A stretch of 64,000 nucleotides of DNA, taken from NCBI GenBank assembly GCA_963920575.1, contig OY986966.1, positions 1,136,130 through 1,200,129 of the forward strand, written 5' to 3'. The stretch is from Narthecium ossifragum. Lineage: Eukaryota; Streptophyta; Magnoliopsida; Dioscoreales; Nartheciaceae. The notes beneath the pieces were generated by a model. The model was not told where the DNA came from. It did not search any database and was given only the letters and a program-made list of their open reading frames with translations. The position numbers and the translations under genes are program-made. Positions within the stretch are counted from its first letter, which is position 1. Each line of letters opens with the position of its first letter. This document shows positions 21,400 to 34,299 of the stretch, piece by piece.

Positions 21400-22490
21400 A
21401 GGGTCTGGTGTCTTGGCAGCCATCATGAGAGCAACATAGAAGCAATTGCAACGTGGAGCTAACATAAGAACTTGGCACTATTATATAGCAAAATAGATAA
21501 TATAATAAAGGTAAACCAACCATCATATGAAGGGCGTAACCAAGAAAAAACCACATGTAGATAACATAGATACTTGGTACTATTATATAGCAAAACAAAA
21601 ATACAAGAACCATGTTCTAAAATTGCCATGAAGGTCATAACTAAAAAAACCTTATGTAGCTAGCATAAAAAATCAGATCCTATGTTTAGTGTAATACTAG
21701 AAGCCACTATCAAAAAACCATGTTCTATGATAGCAAACGCTACCAAAAAACCACATGTAGTGTATATACTATATACATGCTGAGTGTTAATATCATTCGT
21801 AACTAGAAAACATGTAATGTAGTACAACAAAGAAGTACTAAGTGATGTAGCTTCTATGCTAACTACTATGCATATGTTACTAGCTAATAAAACACAAGTA
21901 ATGTAGCAAAAAAGAAGACATACTAAGTGCTCATATCAGACATAACAGGTAATGTGCCACATGGTGAATAGGATTGATCATATCAGACATATCAGGTATT
22001 GTTAATACTTCTAGTTATTATGCACATGCTAATATCATACCATGACTAGGAAAAGCCTTGATCTTTAGCTGAGATGTGTTAATCTCATATCATTACTAAT
22101 AAATGGTCATTTGGTCCCCCAAGAGTGAAAAAATGGTCCCTGGTTCCCTGGTCCCCTCAAAAGCAAAGCATTACTCCTTATGGCTAGACAGAAGGGTAAC
22201 AGGGCATTGGGTGCTCCATAAACAATGCATAAATAGTAGGAGATGCTTACTTACCTAGAGAGAGCCGTCAACCTCAAATGGAACCTCGACGATGGATCAG
22301 TTGAACATCCACGAGCAATGGAACACAACCCCTCAAAATGGAAGTATCAAAACCAAATCCATACGGCACTTAAACCATAAAATGGAAGTGTCAAACCCTC
22401 AAAACCTAATTGGGGGCTCAAACCCTCAAACCCTAGAATGCGAATCCAAAGAGAGGAGAGGAGGACAAGACGATCGAGCAAAAAAATTTA
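21400..22490. other. Interior of the decayed MULE, no gene recognised
   Basis: AT-rich with recurring AAAAACCA(C/T)ATGTAG and ATCAGACATA(A/T)CAGGTA-like words at several places (21550, 21715, 21750; 21935, 21980). I see no coding potential. Confidence 0.45.
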
Positions 22491-22719
22491 GGAAATTTGG
22501 GTTGGGTCCACCGGATGGTGTTTGGCAGGAATGTGTGTCACATGACCGGACCGGTCGGTGTGGACATGGTTTGGGCTGAGTCGATCTTAGTAGACGAACG
22601 GCGAGCGAATAGAGGGACCACATTGAGGCCGGTTCGAAAAGCCCAAAATTCAAGGGGGATAAAGTAACTTGATAAAGACTTGTTAGGAACTAAAGGATAT
22701 ATTTTAACCTTTATAACAT

Positions 22720-23277
22720 TATCAGAGAGAGGCGTCTCTCGGGAAAGACGCGTGCATGTGTACGCGCACGCGTGTGTGTGTCACGTGGGATACAGTTGAA
22801 TGGATGCAGCAGTGACACCAATCTGTGTTATTAATAAGGGTATTGTTGTTGGTTTGTATCATTGAAAGATGCCAAATTCGGACGTATGGTTACTTTTGTT
22901 AATAGGAAGAATTTTTTTTTTCTTTTCATGCTTATTGTGTAAAAGCTCATTTATTATTTACTTGGTCGATTATAGGGTTTAGCCGTCTGGGTAGCAGACA
23001 GAATGAAGAGTGGAAGTCACTCTACATAAAAATTAAAAATGAATTTCATTTTCTAGTTTTAGTTGTGATTGACGTTGGCAACTGAATATAGTATGTAAAG
23101 TATAAAACCAAGTAAGAGAAAGATAATTCCCACTTTTTATTATTTTAATAAAAAAATCAAATAGAAAAAAGTGATGGTTAATAGAAAGTCCTCACTTTCC
23201 ATTGACCATCCTACCATCCAAACACCAGTCCAGCTTTTCTCTCCAATTTCAAACAACCACACACCCTAATTTATGTA
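22720..23277. other. Intergenic, no gene recognised
   Basis: Includes an alternating purine-pyrimidine stretch at about 22748-22782 (GTGTACGCGCACGCGTGTGT core), which is Z-DNA prone. The rest is AT-rich with no feature I can support. Confidence 0.5.
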
Positions 23278-23714
23278 TTAGGGAATGTTTGGTTACGGTA
23301 GAAATGCTGGTGGAATGGAAATATTTTCACCATTTCACCCAGTTTTCTTATGTTTGGTTGGGGTGGGAAACGATAGAAACATTTCCACCATTCCACCAAA
23401 AACATCACTTTTCATCCAAATGTTTCCACCCAAAATATTCGTGGAAACAACAAAACTGAGTGGAATGGAAAACTGGATGGAAACAACAAAACCCGATGCC
23501 TCCTCTTCCCAGCCCATTTGCCCGATACTCTCCTCTCCCTAGCCGGACGCTCTCCCCTCCCGTCTTCTTCCTTCCCCGGCAACCCATCTCCTCACCGCCA
23601 ACCACCTACTTCCAGCTCTCTCCGCCCGCCCCACTACCATCTAAAGCCACGGCCAACTCCCTCCTAGCCCCACAACCCCGGCCAACTCCTTCCCACCATC
23701 CTCCATCGTCTCCG

Positions 23715-23915
23715 GTGTTTATCACACTCTCGTCGAGCCCGTCCACATGCGTCGCCGCCGGTGCTGCCGCCACGGCGGCGGGATCACCATGCGAGGTGTC
23801 CAGGTTGGTGGAAGAGGCGGAGAGCGTGGTGCGACGCCAGGGCTGGCGACGATGACGGCGGAAGATGAGGGCGTAGGCGGCGAGGAGGATGAAGCTGGCG
23901 ATGGTTCCGGCGTTG
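23715..23915 (-). pseudogene. Captured N-terminal fragment of an ATL-type RING-H2 E3 ligase gene
   Basis: Minus-strand translation gives a short hydrophobic segment (TIASFILLAAYALIF), then a basic stretch (RRHRRQPWRR), and ends in the GLD motif region GLDESVINT. This is the membrane-segment plus GLD layout that precedes the RING-H2 finger in ATL proteins. The finger itself (C-x2-C...H-x2-H) is absent, because the sequence departs right after VINT. The fragment abuts the peptidase fragment at about 23915 in the same orientation. Confidence 0.68.
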
Positions 23916-24187
23916 CCAGGGGGCCGCCCCCCCTCGTTCCGCCACGCAGGCGTCGTTGCAGCTCCCGGTGATGACGAAACCGTCGTAGGCTTCGATCTAC
24001 TCGTCCCCGCGAGCTCGCCCATGGATGCGCGAAACACCTCCCACTCCTCCCCCTCGCCGCTGAGGAGCTTCACGAACACGCCGAAGTACCCACCGTGCAC
24101 CTTCCGCACGTAGTCGGAGTCCTCCGCGCACAGCAACACCGGAGAAGGGAGGAGAGGGGAGGTGAGGGGAGAGGAGATGAGCGACAT
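23915..24187 (-). pseudogene. Captured first-exon fragment of a gamma-glutamyl peptidase-like (class I glutamine amidotransferase) gene
   Basis: From the ATG at 24187 the minus strand encodes VLLCAEDSDYVRKVHGGYFG and then FVKLLSGEGEEWEVFRASMGEL, the N-terminus of plant gamma-glutamyl peptidases of glucosinolate/glutathione metabolism. After a small frameshift the next conserved block continues in another frame as EAYDGFVITGSCNDA. The fragment then ends and ATL sequence begins. The glutaminase catalytic cysteine and histidine region is missing. The merged frame 23606-24187 is accidental. Confidence 0.72.
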
Positions 24188-24642
24188 AGCTAGGGATTTA
24201 GGATTTAGATGTTTTATATTGATTTTTGTTTTAGTTTTTCACTTTTACTGCCATGCTATAGTGACAATCAAATAATTCGTTTATTGTCACTGAATATTTT
24301 CAGTGACGAAAACAAATTTGTTGTCACTGGTTGAAAGATCTATGTTCATGAAGTAGATGATTAATTTTTGGGATGCAAAGAGAAAGATAAGTAATTGAGA
24401 TCTCAAAGGAAACTGTTCATGATGAATATGGAGTTTTTAAATTAATTTTCACACTTTTCACCGTCATTTCCACTTCAACCAAACAGATAAAAACAGTTTC
24501 CATCATACTTTCCCACCCTCATTCCACAACAACCAAACAGACTTAAAATCCAGAACTGTCCATTCCACCAGCTTTCCATTCCTCCAGGTTTCCTCTTCAC
24601 TTTCCATTCCACCAGCCCTCTTTGCAACCAAACATGCCCTTA

Positions 24643-25260
24643 ATCTCTCAAAAATTTGGATATACGCAGTCTTCTTTGATTTTTTTAAGTTACATACTTT
24701 CGCACATTTCACATATATATATATACTCGTTGAATATTCCAAATCGACATATCCCCAAAAAAGTATCGCTCATAGCTTATTGATCACCTGTAGGATACGT
24801 GAACACGGTTAATCGTGGCTCATTAACTAGTTTAAAACCTAAAGCTAATAGTATCAGCAACAATCTGCAAGTAGAGCTCTCAGCTTTTTGAATCACAACA
24901 TCCCATTTTCCCCAAGTCTAGCCTGAAAAAAAAATCCATGAAACATGTCCAGGATTTTTCAAACCCTTCTCCAACAGAGTCGAACAGCGTTTATAACCAG
25001 AAACCAGAAAGCACAGAGGAGACGAGCCTACATGCTCCAACAAACTACATTCTACCAGTTTAACTGACAGTGCATTTTCATAGATTCAAATAACTCGAGC
25101 AGCGTCTAATCAAAAGTCTTCCAAAGAACAATCACACACAGATTGGAACACCGGGTGGCTCCTCCTGCACACGAATAGATGGGAAGGTGCATTAGCTTCA
25201 GTAGTTGAACCTGCAAAGTTGATTTCTGCTCAAAAGCAAGACACTGTAACCGCTTGGATT
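24643..25260. other. Intergenic and 3' UTR of the SCL30-like gene
   Basis: No separate gene. The portion from about 24850 to 25264 is the likely 3' untranslated region of the minus-strand splicing-factor gene. Confidence 0.5.
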
Positions 25261-25264
25261 ACCG

Positions 25265-27839
25265 TCATTCCCTGCTGCGCCGGGGAGATCTGGGGGACAA
25301 ATCAGCAGATCTTGAGCGCGATCCTGAAGGTGAACGAGAGGCACGTCTAGGAGATACCCAACGGTCTTCCTTCTTCTCAGCATCATATGCAACCTTTCTG
25401 CGGTGAAACAGCACAAAATGATTGAGCACAAAGCTTGGGGAACATAGGAAGATCAAAAAAAGAGAAATAAAACCAACACCATATTCATTTGGTTACCAGA
25501 TTGGATTTTGAATAAGGTTCAAAGAGTGTACTTGGAACACACTAACGCAGAAAAAAGGAGGAAAAGTCTCCTGGTAGGAGCTTATATAAGATGTGTGTCC
25601 CAGCCAATATTTCTCAAGACAAAAAGGAAGCTGATAGAAAAGTATGAACTAACTTACTCGCTGTAACCATTATCAGCTTTATCGCGGTTAGCATCACTGT
25701 AACTTGGAGAGTAAGACCTGCGATCACGATCCTCTGGGTGTCTATGTGGATGATCCCTTTGGGATCTTGAACGATCCACCCGCCCTCTGCGTGGGGAAGG
25801 AGAATAGTCACTCCGCCGTCTCGGCGCTGGGGAATATGATCTGAAAAGCAAACCAGAAATCTGAAAGCAGACCTCCCCAAGGGACAAAAAACAGTCCTAG
25901 CACCAAAGTTAGCTCTTTCGTAGGTGCTTTCCTCCACCATTAAATCAGTTTGTCTGTTAAAAATACAGTCATCTTTAAGTTCCGACTAAACTAACCTTGA
26001 CCGTTCACGGTTTCTAGAAGTAGACGGATGGCGTGGAGAGCGTGAACGAGAGCGGGAACGTCCTGCACATCATGAGAGAACGAAATGTCAAAGAACTGTG
26101 CATATTCTAAGATAAAAGCGTCAAATTGTCCTATGCTTTGGGCAGAACAAGAGAGGAATTAATATCGACCAATTACCAAACATATGCATGACTTCATTCA
26201 AAACCGCAATTAAGAAGATGCAACAAGAGTGTACCATAATGAGAAGAGCGACGACCCTCATAACTAGGTTCTCTGTGGGAAAAAGACAGATAGGTAAGCA
26301 CACTATATAAAGCACATATTAAATGTCGGATAAAAGATTAAGAGAACTTGAAATTACCTAACCCTGTCTCTAGTGCGCATTTCCTCTGGCCTTTTCCTCG
26401 TTTCAGCAGCAACAACAACAGTTATCACCCTACCGCCAAACCTCTGACCATTCATGCGATATTGAGCCTCTGAAGCATCATAGGGATCAACAAACTCCAC
26501 AAATGCAAACCCTCGTGGCTCCCTGCATGGGTGCATTAAGCTTCAAAATTAAAGATATGGACAATAGCCATGCTGCATGAGCCAAACGGAGAATCCAAAA
26601 ATACATGGGTCCGTGTCAAGTTTACCGTCTCACTTTCATCACTTAATATGCCTGCCTAAAGAACTTGATGGGGAGCACGACATGACTTAATAGCACTTCC
26701 ATCAAAACGAACTCAATACCATATAAAGCACATAGAGTCTCAGCTTTCTTCTACAGTCACTAGGTACAGCAACTTCAAAATGTGCATAAAACTTCAAATT
26801 CTTCAAAGGACAGTAAGTATATGAAGAAGCACTTGAGCTCAACATTGCTCCACATTTTCTTCTCATGGTATCCACTTCAGTCGACCAGCATTCTATCTTC
26901 TCTTCAATAATCTTATATTGGCTTGAATTTATAATTTCTCTTCAAACAGGAACCTCTTTTGAACATGAATCTACATCTTTGACCAAACTAATAGGTTAGG
27001 CAATTGTAAACGGTGGTCTTCACCAAAGCACGCTTGTTTACTTGAAACCTATACACCCATGAGAATCATTTCAAAAACAACTCATCACAATATCCAAAAA
27101 CAAAAAACATTACAAGAGAGAGAATTAAAGAGATAACTTGCTCCTAAAAAATAGAAAGCTCTTCATAGTGACAAAATATCCATCACAGGCGAAATGACAA
27201 AGCAAAAATATAACCAGAGCTAACGCCCAAACTAATATGGTGCCCTCCACAGAGAACTATCATATAGCTGCTACTGGCAATTTCAACAATTTCAAATAAT
27301 TGCCATGCAATTTAAATTCTTACACCATTTACAAAAATATGGGAAGCATTCGATATGTATGCATAAGATACTTACTGTTTAAGACCCATTTGGGTCAAAA
27401 TATAGCACATCAAAAGTGAAACATCTTGCCATCATCATCAAGCATAATCTAAAAAGAACAGCTTACCCGGAGTAATAATCCTTTGGCAAATAGACATCTC
27501 GAACCGGACCAAACCTCTCAAATGGAACTCGAAGATCTTCAGACCTATAAATCAGTAAACCGAAAAAGATGACAAACATCATAAAGCCTCTAATTTGTAG
27601 AAGATGCTTTTCGAGTCAGAACAATACTACATTAAGAAAAAAACAATCCAGATCTTGGCAAGAATCATAACATGGTACAATAATTACCTGCAATTCATAG
27701 GAATATTCCGCACCAAGAGACTTCGGCTATTTTGTTCCTTGCCACCATATCCGCCATAGCCCCTCCTTGGTGGACTCCTTCCTCTACCACCATATCCTCT
27801 CCGTGGAGGACTATGGTAAGGTGGACTGTACCTCCTCAT
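25265..27839 (-). CDS. SC35-like serine/arginine-rich splicing factor, SCL30 type
   Basis: Nuclear SR protein that binds exonic enhancers through an RRM and recruits spliceosomal partners through its RS tail. Seven exons (27688-27839, 27467-27544, 26358-26522, 26235-26272, 25996-26062, 25658-25840, 25265-25397) total 271 residues. The N-terminal extension is MRRYSPPYHSPPRRGYGGRG, diagnostic of the plant SCL group. RNP2 is SLLVRNIPMNC, RNP1 is RGFAFVEFVDPYDASEAQ, and the RRM ends at about residue 125. An RS/SP-rich tail follows (RSRSRSRSPRHPS, SYSPAPRRRSDYSPSPRR, SRSPSGSRSRSADLSPRSPRR). The roughly 940-base intron within the RRM is the usual place for unproductive alternative splicing in plant SR genes. 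The nearest relative appears to be rice/Arabidopsis SCL30. Confidence 0.93.
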
Positions 27840-27844
27840 GACAG

Positions 27845-29560
27845 CTGTAATAAGACAAGCATGAAGAGACAACCTTGAAGACAAACACAAAATGCAGTTT
27901 GCAGCGCATATTAACCTAAGCAAATAGATGTCTTCAACTTAGAGACAAGGACAAAAGCAAAGACCTAATAAGAGTGAACTAGAAATCCGTCTCAACAAGA
28001 AACATAAAATACAGAATTTAAAAAAAAAACTAGGTAATCAACCTGGAAAGAGGTGAATCATCACAAAAATAATGGATTAAGCTTGTGGAGATAATTCAGA
28101 GGTGAGACAGAAGGAAAATGAACCAATATCATCAATCCCGACTCAATGCGGTGAGACTAAGATATTAAAAACTCCCGAAATTTCAAACTCTGGCATCAAG
28201 AGTTGGATCATAAGGATATTCCTACTTGTGGACTTAGAAAACATAACGAGCTTCTGTACCCAAAGAATGAAATACAGCAATGATTTGCATGCGCATTGAG
28301 TTCTCCTCTCATCTCTGCTCGAAAGAAACTAACCCCTTCACCGATTCTTGCTAGGATAAGCCAAGTCATATTTGCCTCCAAAACATGCAATTTGCTGTTC
28401 AAAATAGAAGATGTCCAATCTTTTGACATATTGCCCTACATTGCCATCTGTCAATATAGATGTGGCATTTTGCAATATTATGGCTTAACAAATTCCGTAA
28501 CAATATGCAATTTGATGATCATAGATAAACTCCGAATACATAAATCAAACACATCTTTCCTGCTGTCTTTTGACAGATCTAACATTACAGAGAATGTTCT
28601 TTTTCTTCCTTTTTGGATTAGAATACTCGATTACTTGTAACAAAAAGGTTGTATAATAAACAAAGAACTGCAACAAGAAGAAATCATGAACTCGGACAAC
28701 ACCATAATTTCTTCCATGAAAGCATTACATAAACTTTAAGCTTTCAGATATACAAGAAATAAGCTTGAAGAAACAACATCTTGGATAGTACAACATTGTA
28801 GCACACTCAAAGAAATGCCCATAACCCGCTTGAAGAACATTGAAGTTGAAGGCCACATGCCACATAAAATTAACATGAACCTAGCTATCAAGGAAAAACC
28901 GACATCAAGATCAAGATAGGACTACCATCGGTACAGTTTCTTTTTATCTACCCACCTACTCAACTTCCCCTCTACTCTCTATCTTCCAACATATATCATT
29001 TCACAACTATTTAGAAACAACCAAATAAAAACTAATGACCAACAGAAGAATCACAAAGAAACATAACCTTTCGTCCAACTTCGAGTATTGAGGCTAATAC
29101 GCGGAAATTCGAGACCCTAACAAATCAATCTATGAACTCCACCCAAACCACCAAGAGTAGAGAAGACATACTTGGGATTAGGGTTTCGCCGACCAAATAC
29201 TAAATAGAACCTTATAAAATGGGGAAGTAGAAGTTCTTTCAACAACCAAGAACAGCAGTAATCATACCCAAGAAGCTTGCAAGCGAAGAAAACACCAACT
29301 TGGAATTAGGTTTTCCCGCCGCCCTAACTCAAAAAATAACCTTGCAGCGGGGTTAGGAAGAGCTTTTCGCCCCGAGAATCGAAGACAAACCTTAAAGATT
29401 CGACGAGTCTGCAACCAGGAAAGGCTCGAGATCAAAACCCTAGAGGATCAGGACCAACGGGAAAGGGAGAATATGGAGGTCTCTCGCAAGCCCTAAACGC
29501 CGCCAAGTAGTCGGACTTATAAAAGAGATGGGGAAGTCCCACTCGGAGGAAAAAATACAA
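27845..29560 (-). other. 5' leader, leader intron(s) and promoter region of the SCL30-like gene
   Basis: No other gene is recognised. A leader exon probably lies near 29350-29500, where AAACCCTA- and CCCTAG-type words appear on the minus strand and sequence turns GC-richer. That leaves about 1.5 kb of leader intron, a common feature of plant SR genes. Exact splice sites were not resolved. Confidence 0.4.
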
Positions 29561-30290
29561 CGGGAAATAGGACCCTGTCCTACTGGGAGCAAGTTAGTAA
29601 TCTTAGAACGGGTGACGTGTCCGAGAAGTACTTGTTAGTAGACTTGACTAAAAGCGGGCGAGGTCCAAAACTCTAGCCAATCGGAAGACGCCAGGTAAGT
29701 GTTGAAGATAATTAGTGTCCTCCTTACAAAACACGATCCGAGTGACTTGAAGATTCTAAAGTGGTGCAACCCAACCACTTATGCTTTAGGCCGAACTAAA
29801 CGGATAGACCACAGTGGGATAGAGACAACCATGGTCCATGGACCTTATTGCAAAAATTGTTAGAACTCAGATAAGAAGCACATTGTGTCAACAACAGGCA
29901 TAAATGTAGGAAAATTTTTAAAAGCACAGATTACTCGCTATCAAATACAAAATATAGGTGCAGAGATGAAGGGAAACTTGCTGTTTAGGATGATACAAAG
30001 GTTTATACATTGTACAAAACTGTGAACTTGGCTTGGCAGCATGTATAGTTCTCTGTATCATTGTGGAACTTTGATTCGCAGAGAAAAAAGCAGGCTTTTC
30101 ACCAGACCTGTGCACTCCCATAACCATGTTGAGATAAACCAGAGTCACATATGCTTCGGAGAGGAAGAGCCAATGAAACTGACCGATGTGTCAGTGCATG
30201 AAAGGGTCGCCTCTCAAGATTCAATATGCTATTGATTTTGATTTTCCTGGAGATGATTCAATGGAGTTCTTCACATTCCAGGATACCATG
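29561..30290. other. Intergenic between SCL30-like promoter and RlmN-like 3' end
   Basis: No gene or element is recognised. The right part is the probable 3' UTR of the methyltransferase gene. Confidence 0.5.
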
Positions 30291-30292
30291 TC

Positions 30293-33200
30293 TCAAGCCA
30301 ACAATGGTTGAGGTTCAGCATCTGCTGGCGTAAGAAGTGGGCTTTTCTGGAAGTCATTCCTGAGTTGCCCACAAGCTGCACTGGCATCAAGGCCTCGTGT
30401 TTGACGAACACTAACAGTTATTCTCCGGGACTCCAAGGCTTCCGCAAAAGCAAGAACCTGCAAATTTTGAGAAGCAAGTTAGCAAAACCACAATGATAGT
30501 GCATTATTTACCATTTACAATGTAGGGGAGACAATAGAAAGTATCGAGATACTAAAGAGAAAACGTCAATTGGAATTTAATAAAACTCGAAAACATGAAA
30601 GCATCAATTGCATTTTCCCTACATCTTTGAGGTTTCAACATACCGCTCTCTTGTATGGCCTTCGGTATTCAGAGCCTTCTATGGGATTGTATGGTATCAG
30701 ATTCACATGATAACCATGGCCACATCCATGAAGTAGTCCTGCAAGTTCTTTTGACTGCTCCACTCCATCATTAACTTCAGCTGTCTCGCATAAAATGGAT
30801 GCAAAAAATATAGTTAAGATCACCAAAACTCAGACATGGGCAGAAGTTCAAAACATATTACCTATAAGTGTATATTCGAAGGTCACTCTGCGTCCAGTTT
30901 GCAGAAAGTAGTCCTTGCAGTCATGCATAAGTGCATCCAAAGGATAGGATTTTGCACTGGGCACAATTGTTTCCCGAAGTTTTTGATTAGGGGCATGCAA
31001 GCTTGTTCCAAGGGGACAACAAAATGAGCATATATCAGAACTGGAGATGTAGTAAGATTTAGACAGTGGAAGCGGTGTTTATCCACATATATTGGAGCAA
31101 TTAGGCATTGCAAGTGTAAATGCCTATATGATCATGCGGCATACAGAAGCAATCATAGAGTGCTTCAAATGCAACAAATGCACAAATAGCCGATATTCTA
31201 CTATCAATTTAGCAGCAAGAAGAAACAAGATTTTCCTGAAGAGTGTATCTCACGTAGACAATGTTTAGTGAATTCAAGCATGTATACAGTGAAAGATTTC
31301 AACACATTTGCTTGATCAATACTTTTGCCAATTTGAAATAACTAACTAACTACTGCAGCAACATTGGTCATCTCAAAAATCTTAGATGAGGATAGTTATC
31401 AGATCCCACGATGTGTAATTAGGCCTATGATGATTTTTACCTGACAGCCAATGTCGACTGCAGCTTGTGTGATGCCAACATTCTAATTGTGTTTGGAACG
31501 CCCACTGTGGATATTGTCATCATCCTTTGCCCAATTTCTACATCCTAGGGACCAAACATTAATGTTATCCATAACAATACAAATAACAACAATAAAATGA
31601 AAAGATAACGCTAAAAACGAGCCCCATAACACATGAAATTTATCTTCAGTTTTCTCCTAAAAAATGCACATCTAGAGAATTTCATCCCTTCAAAAAATAA
31701 GGGTGAAAAAAAGAGTCTGAGCTCAAACAAACTTCCAGGAAGGTTAGAAATAATCAGAATGGATGGAGTATTCCACTATGCAAAAGCACATAGTAAATAA
31801 AGTAGAAGTGATTCAAAGGTCAGAGTATCCAAGACAAGGTTACTACATTTGCTCTGTTAACTCTAGTACTATCAGAACATTTTTGCACTTTGGACCTATC
31901 AAGCAGTGAAGAAATTCAGGATGACCTTTATCACACTAATTCCATGTGATTCTTTGACACAATGTTCAGATTCTTTCTACTGCATCATAGGAAACATAAT
32001 ACAGCTGATGAAATTTTCTCTGGAACTATATTAAATCTGCTTACAAGAAAAGGAAGTATACTGCCATTTTGCTAAATGTAGTTCCCTAATTTTTCATTAT
32101 TTTATGCCTACTCATAGTGAGATCCAGATGAGCATGTTAATGCTTAAGTAGAGCATGATAATGGTGAAGTACTGGCGAAATCATCACTTCACACTAAAAG
32201 GTATTATTTGCCTAGGACAGTCGTGAAGGGAATACTAATATAGGAGCAATACATGTCCAGAATTGGCAACTAAGCCAGTGAGAAAAACAACAGAATATAC
32301 CAAACATAAACCCAACATCTTCAGTAAATTCTGAGATTGCATAATGACTTCTTGCAGACATGCCAAAAATAAAATTACAACTAAAAAAGCATGGATTAAG
32401 GCGAAAATTTAATGAACCTTATTCAAGCACCTATGTGCTTCCAGAACTGATTTGAGATTCAACATTGGTTCACCCATGCCCATAAACACAACATTTGTCA
32501 CCCTATGTTTGAAGAGCTCCTCAATAGCCAATACCTAAATTTCAACGATCCAGAAGTGTGAATAACAAAATAAACTAAAGTATATTGATAAACATCTTAA
32601 GGTAGAATATCAATGATGAGACCTAGGAATTAATCATAATCATAACCTGCTCAACAATTTCATGGGGCTGGAGATTCCTGGAGTAGCCACCCTTGCCCGT
32701 GGCACAGAATGAGCAACGTAAGGGACAGCCCACCTGAGTACGCAACTAAACTATTTAAGACAGAAGAGAAGAATATAGTTTCTGACAAGAAAACAAAGAC
32801 ATCCACATCAAAGAAACACATTCAGAATTATAATGCTTCTAGAAAGAACAAAAATATAAACATATGCAGAGAGTCCTCCTGGTCACAGAGCTATACCTGA
32901 GACGATATACAGGCAGTCAAGCGAAAGGAACCCTTCCTATCCTCGACTGGTATTCCCACAGTTTCGATCAGTCTGTTATCTTCCAACTTTATAAGTATCT
33001 GCAGGATCATAGCCAACTAAGACGCGCAAGAAGCAATCGTGAAACCATGAAGTGCAATTTCAGGTTCTAAATAACAGCAGCTGCGACCTAGCTATAAATT
33101 GAACCATGAGCTCTCTACGAACGAAGAAATTTTTTGCCAAAGAGTCTGCTGGGTCATTCATGAGAACAGGTTTATGCGAAAAGTAACCCTCCTCACTTAT

Positions 33201-34081
33201 CACCCCCATGTCTATTACTACAACCAAATGATGGTAATTTCTAACAATATAAATAGAATACTGTGGCAGGCAGTACCAGTCCAACTCATCTTAAAGTTCC
33301 AATACCAACAAGGTGTAAAATAGAATCCCTACAAAACAGCACATTTTCAAGAACAAGCATTTGGGATACCACGAGAGACCTTAGCACAGTTAATGAGAGG
33401 TTCAACTGTAATGTAGGCTTTTACAGTGATTTATTCTAAGGAGCAGATATGCTTGATCACTTGGTCAATGTATAAAAATAACTACCTTAATAGTCCCATC
33501 TGCTGCAGAGACAGCCTGGTGAACCGGTGATCTCCCGACCCTCCACCCAGCTTCTCGCATATCATTCCTAAATGCCTGAGGCACTGCCAGAAAATACCAA
33601 CATGTTGCCAAACAGCAATTAACCATTTCATGCTAACCCACACCCCCGAAAACAAAACTAGAAGTTTACATCAAACCTAAATGCCAGACGACGAAGCGAT
33701 AAGAAGATCAGTAGAAGCGTGAATTGGAGGGAGAATCGAGGGGAGGAGCTCACAGTGACTGAAGTCCTGGATGTCCTTCGCCTTGGTTTTGTAGAGGAGG
33801 TGGTGGAGCTGCCTGCCTCTATAGCTTTGCTAGACCAACCCATCCAAAAACGCACCATATAAATAAAAAAAAACAAGATAGAAAAAAAAGAAGAAGATAA
33901 AAAAAGGGGGATTTGCTCCGATTACTACTTGGCCAAAGTCGATGGCGAGCTGCTGGAGCTCCGGCTCGGACAAGCCGAGGAGGACGCGGGAGTCACGCGA
34001 CGAGGGGGAGGCGATGACGGCGGCGCGGGAGCGTATAGCGCGCACTATCGGGGTGGCGCAGACGTGCTGCAGCGCCGCCAT
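30293..34081 (-). CDS. RlmN-like radical SAM RNA methyltransferase
   Basis: RlmN/Cfr-family enzyme that methylates adenine C2 in RNA (23S rRNA and tRNA in bacteria); the plant protein's target and compartment are not shown here. Ten exons (33929-34081, 33754-33829, 33486-33583, 32897-32998, 32647-32733, 32418-32534, 31441-31544, 30862-31001, 30644-30780, 30293-30457) give 392 residues. The N-terminal domain has [20 protein letters not shown]. The 4Fe-4S motif is [19 protein letters not shown] (CxxxCxxC). Next come [52 protein letters not shown] and [12 protein letters not shown], and the conserved C-terminal cysteine region [18 protein letters not shown]. The start is the ATG at 34081 (MAALQHVC); no clear transit peptide is seen, and length matches bacterial RlmN. 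Confidence 0.93.
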
Positions 34082-34299
34082 CGGAATCCTCTTCTCGCTC
34101 GAGGAACAGCGGGATACGATCAAATGAGAGGCCCCGCTCTGCGATATCCGAGGTGGCTCTGTCGAGATATTTGCCTAGCGGAAATAGGCCCCGCAAATCC
34201 TTAGACTTAGCCTTCGGCCCTGTAGGCCCGACCCATCTAGACTGGCTTTGAGCCCAAATATTGAAGTTCGGGCTAGACTCGGAGTAGGTACGGTTGTCC

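Larger units (their letters stand above)
17780..22712. mobile_element. Decayed Mutator-like element (MULE) with long diverged terminal inverted repeats
   Basis: The left end (about 17790-17960) and right end (about 22500-22712, read inward) align as diverged inverted repeats. Shared words in order include ACAAGTC, TTTTCGAAC/TTTTACGAACTGGC, GTCCACTGGTCGTC-like, CTACTAA and ATCGGCTCGGCCCAAA. Inside are a GRF zinc-finger relic reading rightwards from the left end and a MuDR-type transposase relic reading leftwards from the right end, plus a nested 1.1-kb element. The inner-facing gene order resembles maize MuDR. Exact tips and the 9-bp duplication could not be fixed. It sits about 70 bases upstream of the FDM start codon. 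Confidence 0.65.
23281..24639. mobile_element. Non-autonomous PIF/Harbinger-like element carrying host gene fragments
   Basis: A 1,359-bp element with imperfect terminal inverted repeats. The left is GGGAATGTTTGGTTAC, then GCTGGTGGAATGGAAA. The right read inward is GGGCATGTTTGGTTGC, then the same GCTGGTGGAATGGAAA. Both sides have a TTA target duplication (23278-23280 and 24640-24642). Both ends contain several TTCCA(C)C/GGTGGAA words. The interior (23490-24190) is GC-rich and carries parts of two different genes. There is no transposase. Confidence 0.82.

Noticed and set aside
23606..24187. Single 193-residue protein
   Set aside because: It begins as a peptidase, slips out of that frame, and then reads an unrelated ATL segment. 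It is better explained as two captured fragments that happen to stay open.
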